This document shows, in pieces, positions 25,121-32,087 of a DNA stretch of 34,497 nt. Made by a program: the position numbers and the translations under genes. Location of the stretch: IMG/VR virus record IMGVR_UViG_3300044824_000332, positions 1 to 34,497 of that record, one strand, 5' to 3'. Each line of letters opens with the position of its first letter. The first letter of the stretch is position 1. Source of the DNA: a virus. The notes under the pieces were generated by a model that saw only the letters and a list, made by a program, of their open reading frames with translations, did not search any database and was not told where the DNA came from.

Positions 25121-26494
25121 CTACTCCTCCCCCATCCCGGACGCTAACGCCCCCAGCACCGCCTCGCCGGCGCTCGCCTCCGCGATCCCCAGCTTGTCCA
25201 GAATCGTCTTCTGTCCAACGCGCAGTCCCCGATCCGCCAGCATCGCGACGATCTCCGCGAACACTTTCATATCGCTGTCGTCCGGCAGCCCCAACTCGAT
25301 CTTCGGATAGCGCGCCTGCGGCCCCATGTTCAGCTCGACGATCGGCCGAACCAAATCGCGCGCCAGCGTCGCCGCCAATCGCCGCGCATCCGCATTCAGG
25401 ATGTCGCGTCTCACACCCTCGTGGACTTCAGCCGCCGCGCGCGATCCTCCCGAATCAGGCATCTCAGTAGTCAATGTCTGTCCGAGAACTGCTTTACTCA
25501 CTTGCGCGTCCAGATACTCACAAAATTTCTGATATAACTCCGCGCTGCCGTTCTGATGCGCCTCGGTAAACTCTATTACCATCGACTCCGGCATTATCGC
25601 TGCCGCATCAGTGCCTATTTTCGATACCGCCTGCAGTAGTGCCTGCTTGTCCTGCTCCGACGCGCCCGGATGGTATTTGCCTACTCGCAGAGGCTGCCCG
25701 AATACCTCGGTGAACGTTACCCAGTCCTTTAGTACGTAGTTCTTGAACAGGTATGCCCACCCTGCCGCGCGCGCCAACCCGCCTCGTATCGGCAGACCAG
25801 CTTTCGCCTTTGCAAAATGAGTCACAAACTTGTACGGCGCCAGGGGCGCCGTCATCGGCTGTATTCCTATGCCGTGGCGCATCGGCGCGTACATTCCGTC
25901 GCCGCCGAAATGCGTCGGGCGCGCCTGCGCCGCGTCGCTCTCGACCGGGATTATTTCGCCTTTCAGCGTGCGCACCAGTACCTCCTCGCCCGAAATCCAG
26001 TCAAACGCGAACCAGCGCGGGTCGCGCCATTTCAATTGCGCGGGAAACCATTCGCGCCCTGATGTATCCCAGATTATTTCTGTTGCCGAAAACCCCTTGC
26101 CCAGCGCATCGAGCACGTCGAACAGCACGCTGTCGAGTTGGATCGGCCCGTCGGCGATCATCTCCCGCACCATCGCCGCCGCCCGTTGATCCTCGGACCC
26201 GCTCGACGCCGCCCGCACCACCAGGTCCAGTTGCGCGACCGCATTCTTGCGCGTGCCGAGCACGGCCAGATAGTGCAAGTCCTTTTCTTCCATCTCCTCC
26301 GCCAGCTCGAGATACAGAAACGGATCTCCGAACTCGGCTTGTTGGAGGATTCCCGTCAATCGTTCCGGCGTCAGTCCGATCGACGGATGCATCACGGAAT
26401 ATATATTTCGCACTCCCGCCATCGTCGGCGCCGCCTGCTCTTCGCGCAACATCCCTGTATCAACTTCGCGCCCGTAAGCGTCATAGAGTTTCAT
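25121..26494 (-). CDS. Portal protein (DUF935, Mu gp29)
   Basis: Product is 457 aa. Conserved DUF935 features include EEMEEKDLHYLAVLGTRKNA (residues 66-85), ALGKGFSATEIIWDTSG, LKDWVTFTEVFGQPLRVGKY and MVIEFTEAHQNGSAELYQKF, in order, with the length typical of Mu gp29. The portal ring feeds DNA into the head. GGAG lies seven bases before the ATG. Its stop is 68 bp from the convergent cargo lipoprotein. The neighbour normally after portal, gpF, is absent. Confidence 0.94.
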   Translation of the reverse strand: MKLYDAYGREVDTGMLREEQAAPTMAGVRNIYSVMHPSIGLTPERLTGILQQAEFGDPFLYLELAEEMEEKDLHYLAVLGTRKNAVAQLDLVVRAASSGSEDQRAAAMVREMIADGPIQLDSVLFDVLDALGKGFSATEIIWDTSGREWFPAQLKWRDPRWFAFDWISGEEVLVRTLKGEIIPVESDAAQARPTHFGGDGMYAPMRHGIGIQPMTAPLAPYKFVTHFAKAKAGLPIRGGLARAAGWAYLFKNYVLKDWVTFTEVFGQPLRVGKYHPGASEQDKQALLQAVSKIGTDAAAIMPESMVIEFTEAHQNGSAELYQKFCEYLDAQVSKAVLGQTLTTEMPDSGGSRAAAEVHEGVRRDILNADARRLAATLARDLVRPIVELNMGPQARYPKIELGLPDDSDMKVFAEIVAMLADRGLRVGQKTILDKLGIAEASAGEAVLGALASGMGEE

Positions 26495-26519
26495 GGTTGC
26501 TCTCCGGATAGTTAGATAG

Positions 26520-26669
26520 TTAGTCAGTTCTGTGTTCTTTCGATGCGGCTTCGCCTATTTTCAAGAACCATTCGCCGCCGCATCGATGGCACGCTTGGGG
26601 AAGACGAATCAGCGCGAGTATAAACTCATAACCGCACTCTTCGCATTTCCATCTCCAGTAGCTATTCAT
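26520..26669 (-). CDS. 49-aa zinc-ribbon protein between terminase and portal
   Basis: ATG at 26669 opens a frame ending at TAA 26520-26522, starting seven bases after the terminase stop and ending 25 bases before the portal start. It codes MNSYWRWKCEECGYEFI then ACHRCGGEWF, so it has two C-x-x-C knuckles 15 residues apart, a zinc-ribbon pattern. It has no strong Shine-Dalgarno and may rely on coupling. Mu has a zinc-binding regulator, Com, but no sequence likeness beyond the Cys pairs is claimed. Function unknown. Confidence 0.68.
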   Translation of the reverse strand: MNSYWRWKCEECGYEFILALIRLPQACHRCGGEWFLKIGEAASKEHRTD

Positions 26670-26675
26670 GGAGTG

Positions 26676-28199
26676 TCAGAATCCACGCACGCGCGCGCGG
26701 GCGAAATCCTCTTCCGCCGGCGGCGCGCCGAATGGATCGATCCGCCGGTCGAAGTCGTCCCGCTTGCCTGACCCGAACGCCGGGATGTACGCGATCTGCC
26801 CGGGGTCGGCGCGCGACGCGAAGAACGCCAGCGCCGCCGCCATCGCCGAGTCGCCGTGCCGTCCCTTGCCGTCGGACCCGGCGCGCCGCTCCGCGACCTT
26901 GGCCACGCCTTGCTCGAGCACGATCGCGCGATGGTCCGCGAGCACGTCCGCATCCTTGGGAATCTCGATCGTGGCGTCCTCGAACGCCGCCTTGTAGCGC
27001 GGCATATTTTCGCGGTACCACGACTCCGACAGCATCACCTGCACGATTCGGGCGCCGTAGCGCTGCGCCGCGGTCTCGGCCAGGTACTGTCCGTTGCCGC
27101 GCGCGTCCATCGCGCCCGCGGCGAATCGCGGCAGCCGGTCGGCGATATAGAAAAGCACCTGCTCCTGGTTTCGAAACGGGATATTGCGCAGCTCGACCAC
27201 GAACGGCGTCCGCCGCTTCAGGTCGGGCGCGATCTGCAGCGGCCAGATCACCGTCAAGTCGCCCGAACGCCCGAAGTCCTCGCCGAAAAAACTCGCCAGC
27301 GACCCATCCATCGCCGCGATTACGGGCGCCAGGTTGTCCTCGCACCACGCCTGCGTCTCCGAGTAGCGCTCCGCTTCCGGGCGGCCGGCAAATTCCGCCG
27401 GCATTTCCCAGCGCAGTATCGGGATACCGGCCTTCATCCGCGCCTCGATCAACACCGAGCTCAGGTACGCGCCCGACGACGCGCGCGGGATGCAGAACAG
27501 TTCTTCGCCGACGTTGTCGCCGTAGTAATCGATAATCTGCTGCCGCCATTCGCGCTGCCTTTCCTCGGTCCATTCGGTTTCGCTCTGTTCGCAGATTTTT
27601 CTGTATAGTCCGTCGGCTAGTGCGTCGTCGAAAGTCGTGCGATGAAGTGAGTATGGACGCCGGCCCGCGCGAATCTCACTGATTAGCTCGTTGAAGGGAT
27701 TGTTGGCGCCGTTGTGAGTTGAAATTATGCGCACCAGTCCGCCCCACATGGTAAACGCGAGCGCCGCTTTCAGCAGCCCGGCCAGGTCTTCATGGAACGC
27801 CGCCTCGTCTATGACCGCGCAGCCGTCCTTGCCGCGCAGATTCGACGGGCGCGACGACAGCGCCACGATTTTGTGCCCCGACGCGAAGCGGATTCTGTAC
27901 GCCAGGATGTCGGTGCGCTCGTCGGCCAGCACGATTTCCTCGATCGCCTGCGCCGCCCGATTGAAGCGCCGCGCCCATCGCGCCGCCGCCTCGACGAACT
28001 CGAGCGCCATGTCCTTGTTGTAGCCGATATACCATCCGTCGATTCCGGCCCGCCCGCCGGTGGCCGCGCCGAGCGCGCGATCGGCAGCCTCGGTCCAAGT
28101 AATGCCTATTCGCCGCGACTTCTCGCTGACCTTGACTTGCGATTGATCGGCCAGCCATCGCCGCTGATATGGAAGTAGTATTGAGAGTGGTTCATTCAT
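26676..28199 (-). CDS. Large terminase subunit (Mu gp28-like)
   Basis: Product is 507 aa. The ATPase half shows KSRRIGITW near residues 27-35 (Walker A-like), a GHKIVALSSRPSNLRGKDG segment, and VIDEAAFHED as the Walker B-type Asp-Glu pair. The nuclease half has FGEDFGRSGDLTVIWP with a catalytic-type Asp and MDARGNGQYLAE. This enzyme cuts and pumps DNA into the head. The first 43 codons are repeated almost exactly at 28701-28835 in a truncated copy. GGAG is 13 bases before the ATG, a long spacing. Confidence 0.93.
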   Translation of the reverse strand: MNEPLSILLPYQRRWLADQSQVKVSEKSRRIGITWTEAADRALGAATGGRAGIDGWYIGYNKDMALEFVEAAARWARRFNRAAQAIEEIVLADERTDILAYRIRFASGHKIVALSSRPSNLRGKDGCAVIDEAAFHEDLAGLLKAALAFTMWGGLVRIISTHNGANNPFNELISEIRAGRRPYSLHRTTFDDALADGLYRKICEQSETEWTEERQREWRQQIIDYYGDNVGEELFCIPRASSGAYLSSVLIEARMKAGIPILRWEMPAEFAGRPEAERYSETQAWCEDNLAPVIAAMDGSLASFFGEDFGRSGDLTVIWPLQIAPDLKRRTPFVVELRNIPFRNQEQVLFYIADRLPRFAAGAMDARGNGQYLAETAAQRYGARIVQVMLSESWYRENMPRYKAAFEDATIEIPKDADVLADHRAIVLEQGVAKVAERRAGSDGKGRHGDSAMAAALAFFASRADPGQIAYIPAFGSGKRDDFDRRIDPFGAPPAEEDFARARVRGF

Positions 28200-28260
28200 T
28201 AGCTAATAGCTACTCCGCGAATAGCCTCTCCCTGTCTTCCCCTCGCCCTGCAAGGGAGAG
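28065..28260. repeat. Direct repeat copy 1: terminase 5' end and leader
   Basis: This 196-bp stretch (5' end of the large terminase and 61 bp before it) recurs at 28701-28896 with four mismatches. All four lie in the coding part and all are third-position synonymous changes. The copies diverge exactly at 28261/28897, in the palindromic GGGAGAG repeat. Confidence 0.85.
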
Positions 28261-28537
28261 CTGTGCGTAACCGGAGGTTGGTGCTGGAGCGATACGCGCT
28301 GGCACCCTCTTTTTTTGTGTCATTCTGAGCGCAGCGAAGAAACCCGAATCTTTCTCGGCGCAAAACACTTCGACTTCACTGAGGGCATGCGAAGCCGAGC
28401 TGCTCATATGCAGTTACGCAAAGCTCTCCTGACAGGGAGAGGCAAAGAAAAGGATCCGGGGTCCCTCGACTCCGCAGACTCCGCTCGGGATGACACGAGA
28501 GAGAAGGCGCGGAAGGTAAGTAAGTGTGCTGGCATCG
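28261..28537. other. Spacer with host-type interspersed repeats
   Basis: No gene was found in this stretch. It carries GTGTCATTCTGAGCGCAGCG (28317 on) and, inverted, GGGTCCCTCGACT...GGGATGACACGAG (28459-28498). These resemble repeats in the cargo region at 21417 and 21671, so the same genomic repeat family has entered both places. Confidence 0.6.
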
Positions 28538-28700
28538 CTATATCTCCATCAACACCGCTTTGATCTGATCGACGGCGTCCTTGCTCAGGCCCTTGGTCCG
28601 CGCTTCCTCGACCTTCTTCCCGACCGCCGCCTTCCCTGCGCGCGCGTGCTCGACCCATCTGCGATGCTCGGTTTCCGCCTTCGCCAGTCCCGACACGCTG
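28538..28700 (-). pseudogene. 3' remnant of a second small terminase gene
   Basis: The minus strand codes the last ~54 residues of a gp27-like protein in frame to a TAG stop, ending KGLSKDAVDQIKAVLMEI. The intact gene at 29534-30145 ends KGLSKDAADQIKAVLMEI. Upstream of this the two differ more (VSGLAKAETEHRRW versus VSGLVKAESEHQKW), so the remnant comes from a related but distinct phage, not a fresh duplication. At 28700/28701 it abuts the terminase 5' remnant out of frame. Confidence 0.8.
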
Positions 28701-28835
28701 CGCGCCGAGCGCGCGATCGGCAGCCTCGGTCCAGGTAATGCCTATTCGCCGCGACTTCTCGCTGACCTTGACCTGCGACTGGTCGGCCAGCCATCGCCGC
28801 TGATATGGAAGTAGTATTGAGAGTGGTTCATTCAT
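28701..28835 (-). pseudogene. 5' remnant of a second large terminase gene
   Basis: ATG at 28835 starts the same 43-44 residues as the intact large terminase (MNEPLSILLPYQRRWLADQS...) and then breaks at 28701 into the 3' end of a gp27-like gene in another frame. The remnant plus its leader matches 28065-28260 at 192 of 196 positions. Translation would give a junk fusion beyond residue 44, so it is not a functional gene. Confidence 0.85.
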
Positions 28836-28881
28836 TAGCTAATAGCTACTCCGCGAATAGCCTCTCCCTGTCTTCCCCTCG

Positions 28882-28926
28882 CCCTGCAAGGGAGAGGATA
28901 AGGGTGAGGGTCCTTATGCAGCGCGC
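28882..28926 (+). repeat. Left inverted repeat around DUF559 gene
   Basis: 45 bp, pairing with 29452-29496. With 28861-28869 (CCTCTCCCT) its AGGGAGAGG (28889-28897) makes a 9-bp hairpin with a 19-base loop. Confidence 0.85.
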
Positions 28927-29027
28927 ATCCTCAGCGCGCGAGTCAAGATTCTGTCTTCCTTGTCTTCTCAAGATTCTGTTCTCTGCGTGCCTTGTTTTTC
29001 ATTTCCGGCTCGCACACATTCACCACG

Positions 29028-29384
29028 ATGCCCCTGATCGAATCACCGCAGCGAAACGCTCGACGCTTGCGGCACGAACAAACCGACGCGGAACGAATTC
29101 TCTGGCGACATCTGCGAGGCCGCCGGATGCGGAGCGCCAAGTTTCGCCGTCAGCATCCGATTGGGCCGTTCTTCGCTGACTTCTGCTCGATCGAACGACG
29201 CCTCGTTATCGAACTCGATGGCGCCCAACATGCGGACCGCTCTCGAGAAGATGAGATGCGCACCTCGTTTCTTAATTCGCGAGGCTACAGAGTGCTTCGA
29301 TTCTGGAACGACCAGGTGCTCGAGAATGTTGAGGAAGTTCTTTGCGCGATCGAGGAGTTCCTCAGCGGTTCGAAAACGCAATGA
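29028..29384 (+). CDS. DUF559 family endonuclease-like protein
   Basis: Product is 118 aa from ATG 29028; an upstream alternative at 28992 adds 12 hydrophobic residues not usual in the family. The family motifs are complete: NARRLRHEQTDAERILWRHL, KFRRQHPIGPFFADFCSIER with the active-site Asp, LVIELDGAQHADR with the Glu-x-Asp-Gly and His, and GYRVLRFWNDQVLENVEEVL. DUF559 proteins share the very-short-patch-repair (Vsr) nuclease fold. The gene lies between near-identical inverted repeats and on the strand opposite to the phage genes, which suggests it arrived as a unit. Confidence 0.88.
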   Translation: MPLIESPQRNARRLRHEQTDAERILWRHLRGRRMRSAKFRRQHPIGPFFADFCSIERRLVIELDGAQHADRSREDEMRTSFLNSRGYRVLRFWNDQVLENVEEVLCAIEEFLSGSKTQ

Positions 29385-29411
29385 GAAGGGAAAGAATCCT
29401 GACTCGCGCGC

Positions 29412-29438
29412 CCGTTGGCACGGGAGGCCAGTATTAAG
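29412..29438 (+). repeat. CCGT-hairpin / CAGTATTAAG repeat, copy 1
   Basis: CCGTTGGCACGGGAGGCCAG followed by TATTAAG. The copy at 30901-30927 differs at two positions. The first 12 bases form a small CCGT/ACGG hairpin. It lies between the DUF559 stop and the right inverted repeat. Confidence 0.7.
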
Positions 29439-29451
29439 AAGGGAAAACAGG

Positions 29452-29496
29452 GCGCGCTGCATAAGGACCCTCACCTTCATCCTCTCCCTTGCAGGG
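29452..29496 (-). repeat. Right inverted repeat around DUF559 gene
   Basis: 45 bp, inverted match to 28882-28926 at 43 of 45 positions. It overlaps a perfect 9-bp palindrome, CCTCTCCCT-TGC-AGGGAGAGG (29481-29501), 33 bp downstream (in transcript sense, after) of the small terminase stop. Confidence 0.85.
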
Positions 29497-29533
29497 AGAG
29501 GAGACAGACCTGTGCCTCCACACATTCGCACCG

Positions 29534-30145
29534 CTATATCTCCATCAACACCGCTTTGATCTGATCGGCGGCGTCCTTGCTCAGGCCCTTGGTGCGCGCC
29601 TCGTCAACCTTCTTCTCCGCCGCCGCTATTCCCGCGCGCATCCGCTCGGCCCACTTCTGATGCTCGCTCTCCGCTTTAACCAGCCCTGACACGGTGTGAG
29701 CCAGCGCCGAGATATTCACCGGCGCGACCGCGGTGCCCTCGCGCTTGCCCTGCGCCGGGTCCTCATTGGCGACGGACAGCACTTCGAAAAGCCGGGTCTG
29801 CACCAGCCTGAGCAGCGCGGTCTGCATCTGGGTGTCATCGTCCTTGAATTGCTCACATACGATTCGCGCCTGCGCGGTCGCCATCCGGATCGCGTCGAGG
29901 CGGCGCTCGAAGTTCTGCCCATAGCGGTTGATGGTCCGGGCCGAAATCTCGAAGCCGTTGTCCCCCAGCCATTTTGCCAATTCGTGGGAGCTGTGGAAGG
30001 TGCCGTCGCTGATCAGAGCGTCGAGCTGCCGCTTCAAATCCCTTGGCATCCGCTTCATCTTCCATCCGCGGGCAGGCGCCTGGAACGGCACCCGTTTCGG
30101 CTTGCCGCCGGGCTCGCTTTTTTTCGCGCGCTTGATTGCACCCAT
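29534..30145 (-). CDS. Small terminase subunit (Mu gp27, DUF3486)
   Basis: Product is 203 aa. The DUF3486 pattern is clear: MPRDLKRQLDALISDGTFHS, HELAKWLGDNGFEISARTIN with a helix-turn-helix, then a helical domain and a C-terminal SKDAADQIKAVLMEI. The protein recognises DNA and loads the large subunit. GAGGAG lies about eight bases before the ATG. Its partner, the large terminase, now lies 1.3 kb downstream because repeats, remnants and the DUF559 unit sit between them. Confidence 0.9.
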   Translation of the reverse strand: MGAIKRAKKSEPGGKPKRVPFQAPARGWKMKRMPRDLKRQLDALISDGTFHSSHELAKWLGDNGFEISARTINRYGQNFERRLDAIRMATAQARIVCEQFKDDDTQMQTALLRLVQTRLFEVLSVANEDPAQGKREGTAVAPVNISALAHTVSGLVKAESEHQKWAERMRAGIAAAEKKVDEARTKGLSKDAADQIKAVLMEI

Positions 30146-30155
30146 CGCCCGCTCC

Positions 30156-30467
30156 TCAGTACTTGCGCGGGCGCGCGACGCCGGCGGGAGCCGGAAAATT
30201 GTACTCGACGACGTCGACGCCGCTGGCGGTCAGTTTCGCGAACCAGGTTTCCGCTCCCTCGCCTTCGAGTTCGAGCAAGCCTAAGTCGCGCAGATAGGCG
30301 AGTTCGCGGCGGACGGCGTTGAGCGACAGCGAGAGCTTGATATCGGCGAGCACCCGCCAGATTATCTGCTCCGAGACCGCGATCGGACGTCCCGCGTCGA
30401 TGACGCGCAGCACCCGCCATCGTGCTTCCTCGCGCCGTTTTTGTTCGAGATCAATTGCGTCCGGCAT
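30156..30467 (-). CDS. Mu gp26-like winged-helix protein
   Basis: Product is 103 aa. It has a winged-helix pattern: a helix (EARWRVLRVIDAGRPIAVSE), then NAVRRELAYLRDLGLLELEG as the recognition helix and wing, then a beta hairpin. Mu relatives encode a similar small protein just before gp27. AAGGAAAGG lies just before the ATG. The start overlaps the end of the upstream gene by 17 bp and the stop lies 10 bp before gp27. The role is unknown; a structural or packaging role is inferred from position. Confidence 0.7.
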   Translation of the reverse strand: MPDAIDLEQKRREEARWRVLRVIDAGRPIAVSEQIIWRVLADIKLSLSLNAVRRELAYLRDLGLLELEGEGAETWFAKLTASGVDVVEYNFPAPAGVARPRKY

Positions 30468-30753
30468 ACAGCCTTTCCTTTACCTCTGCGATATCTTCGC
30501 GCATCTCTTCGCGCATCGCGTCCAGCTTCGCGTCCAGCGTACCGCTGAACCTGATCCAGTCCTCGCGCCGCACGTACTCCAGCGGCATATTCACGCGCAA
30601 ATCAGTCAACTGCTTTTCAAGTTCGTCGACGCGGCCGGAGTCGCGCTGATGCTGCTCGTCGCGCCGCTTCAGCAGCCATTGAATCGTGCTCGCATTCACC
30701 GCCACAAACGCGATGAAAGCGGCCACCCATCCCGCGACGTTTCCCCACTCCAT
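30451..30753 (-). CDS. Membrane-anchored coiled-coil protein (Mu gp25-like)
   Basis: Product is 100 aa. Residues 3-22 (WGNVAGWVAAFIAFVAVNAS) form a single membrane segment. A charged coiled coil follows (HQRDSGRVDELEKQLTDLRV) and an Asp/Glu/Arg-rich helix (KLDAMREEMREDIAEV). This layout is common to small proteins between lysis and terminase genes in Mu-like phages and also to inner-membrane spanins. Its 5' leader consists of three 38-bp tandem repeats. Confidence 0.66.
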   Translation of the reverse strand: MEWGNVAGWVAAFIAFVAVNASTIQWLLKRRDEQHQRDSGRVDELEKQLTDLRVNMPLEYVRREDWIRFSGTLDAKLDAMREEMREDIAEVKERLYAGRN

Positions 30754-30754
30754 C

Positions 30755-30868
30755 CTTTTCAGTCTCTTTGCGCGGTTGTGCTCATTTCAGCCCTTTTCAG
30801 TCTCTTTGCGCGGTTGTGCTCATTTCAGCCCTTTTCAGTCTCTTTGCGCGGTTGTGCTCATTTCAGCC
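30755..30868. repeat. Three perfect 38-bp tandem repeats before the coiled-coil gene
   Basis: The 38-bp unit, starting CTTTTCAGTCTCTTTGCGCG, occurs three times head to tail (30755, 30793, 30831) with no visible difference, ending one base upstream of the start codon at 30753. On the transcript each unit ends in GACTGAAAAG with a purine-rich AAAGAGA, so the repeats may multiply a ribosome-binding-like segment. Confidence 0.9.
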
Positions 30869-30900
30869 TTGGTCTGTACGTTCGGCCGTTGCGACGGCAG

Positions 30901-30927
30901 CCGTTGGCACGGCTGGCCAGTATTAAG
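30901..30927 (+). repeat. CCGT-hairpin / CAGTATTAAG repeat, copy 2
   Basis: Two differences from the copy at 29412-29438. It is followed within 16 bases by GCTCCGTTGTCGC, which also follows another CAGTATTAAG at 31914. It sits between two phage genes where no reading frame is present (30869-30986). Confidence 0.7.
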
Positions 30928-30986
30928 GCCGCGCTCCGTTGTCGCACGCGGATAACTGTTGAACGCATGCTGTGTCGTATCCCCTG

Positions 30987-31430
30987 CTACTTCGCCACGC
31001 TGAGCGCTTTCGTGCCGATTCCGGCGCGGTACAGCTCGATGCCCGACGCGACCATCTGGCGCATCGTGCTGACCGGAATAGCCGAGGCGTCCAGGCCTTG
31101 CGAATAAATGCCCGCCTGCGCGAGCGACTGGATATCGATCCAGGCCGGGTCGGATTGCAGATTGTCGCCGGGATGCTCGGTCGCGTAGATGGCAACTGCG
31201 ATCCCGATCTTGTTCTTGATCGTCGCGTACATCGCGGCCGTCACCGCCGGCATCGCCTTGGCGATATTGGCGGCCACCGCGACTTCGACGTCGGAGTTAG
31301 GCGCGGACGCGACCAGTCCGGGCGGCAAGGACTTGAACAGCGCCGCGACCTCCGGCGCCATCGCGTCCGCGATGATCGGGCCGAACTTCTCGACGATAGC
31401 CAGCGCGGCCGCGCTTGCAACGACGCCCAT
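30987..31430 (-). CDS. Phage protein of unknown function
   Basis: Product is 147 aa, mostly helical and Ala-rich. It has a repeated Ala/Val/Ile-rich N-terminus (VVASAAALAIVEKFGPIIAD) and ends with MRQMVASGIELYRAGIGTKA. There is no signal peptide with a cleavage site, no charged catalytic pattern and no known domain. It starts four bases after the lipoprotein stop in the same direction, so it belongs to the lysis-to-packaging operon. A structural or lysis accessory role would be a guess. Confidence 0.6.
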   Translation of the reverse strand: MGVVASAAALAIVEKFGPIIADAMAPEVAALFKSLPPGLVASAPNSDVEVAVAANIAKAMPAVTAAMYATIKNKIGIAVAIYATEHPGDNLQSDPAWIDIQSLAQAGIYSQGLDASAIPVSTMRQMVASGIELYRAGIGTKALSVAK

Positions 31431-31434
31431 CGCC

Positions 31435-31869
31435 CTAGCTCTTCGCCGACGACGCGCCGCTCGGCGCTGTCACGGGTGCGGGCGCCACGCCGGTCGGGCA
31501 ATTACCGAGAGTCACGGTCTGAGGCACGACGAGCTGATTGCTCGAATTGGTGTAGCCGTACACCTGGCACGAGAACTGATTGGCCTCGGTCAGATAAGTG
31601 GTGCTGATCGACAGCGGCATCGCCGGAGTCTTGCCTTCGCAATACAGCACGAGCGCCGCGTAATCGACCTGCGCCTGCGCGTTGCAGAAATTGGTGGCTT
31701 CCATGCTGAGAGCCGGAGCACTCGGCACGATCGTATTCTTGCCAGTGATTATCTGTTTCGGTGTCGGCTGGAGCAGGCCGCCGCCCTGCTGAGCGCATCC
31801 CGCGAGTACCATCACGCACGCAACGAAACACAGAAACAGGCCGGGTAATTTTCGAATCTTCAAACTCAT
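31435..31869 (-). CDS. Phage-encoded lipoprotein in lysis module
   Basis: Product is 144 aa from ATG 31869, which has GAGGTGAG about seven bases upstream. Longer in-frame starts reach to 32301 but code low-quality Arg-rich sequence and overlap the next gene, so they are rejected. Residues 11-25 (LFLCFVACVMVLAGC) are a lipoprotein signal with the lipobox Cys at 25. The mature part has a Q/V/T-rich body with three further Cys. Position next to holin and endolysin suggests an outer-membrane spanin-like or cell-envelope protein. It is longer than most o-spanins. Confidence 0.7.
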   Translation of the reverse strand: MSLKIRKLPGLFLCFVACVMVLAGCAQQGGGLLQPTPKQIITGKNTIVPSAPALSMEATNFCNAQAQVDYAALVLYCEGKTPAMPLSISTTYLTEANQFSCQVYGYTNSSNQLVVPQTVTLGNCPTGVAPAPVTAPSGASSAKS

Positions 31870-32087
31870 ATCAGTCTCACCTCTTCGTGTTTTTTCTCTT
31901 TTTTCAGTTTTTTCAGTATTAAGAGTGTTTTCAGTATCAACGCCGGCTCCGTTGTCGCCGCTTTCCCTCGCGTAGTCGCGAAAAGATGCGCCGCGCATAT
32001 TTTCGCGTCTTAATACTGCGCCCCCCGTCGCCACGGGGCGCCCCGCGCGTAGCGGCCTAATTGCCGTGATCCGCATCGACCTTTTTG
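31870..32087. repeat. Spacer with CAGTATTAAG inverted pair
   Basis: CAGTATTAAG at 31914-31923 and its complement CTTAATACTG at 32009-32018 bracket about 85 bp that begins near CTCCGTTGTCGC. After the right copy, CCCCGT...ACGGGG forms a hairpin like those of the copies at 29412 and 30901. Poly-T runs (31890-31912) precede. No gene fits here. Confidence 0.6.

Larger units (their letters stand above)
28882..29496. mobile_element. Candidate mobile unit: DUF559 gene inside 45-bp inverted repeats
   Basis: A 45-bp sequence at 28882-28926 recurs inverted at 29452-29496 with 43 of 45 identical bases. Each copy has CCCTGCAAGGGAGAGG, a GGTGAGGGTCC core and TTATGCAGCGCGC. Both outer ends also form a CCTCTCCCT...AGGGAGAGG hairpin. 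The 525 bp between hold one gene, the DUF559 endonuclease, opposite in direction to the phage operon. The unit splits small and large terminase genes. Whether it moves is unproven. Confidence 0.6.

Noticed and set aside
26732-27608. Plus-strand frames across the large terminase
   Set aside because: Antisense frames are low-complexity Arg/Pro/Ser, while the minus-strand frame has terminase motifs throughout.
28404-28835. 143-aa protein starting like the large terminase
   Set aside because: Only the first 44 residues match; the rest reads gp27 remnant and repeats in a wrong frame. It is treated as pseudogene pieces.
30755-30868. CRISPR array
   Set aside because: The 38-bp units are directly adjacent, with no unique spacers between them.
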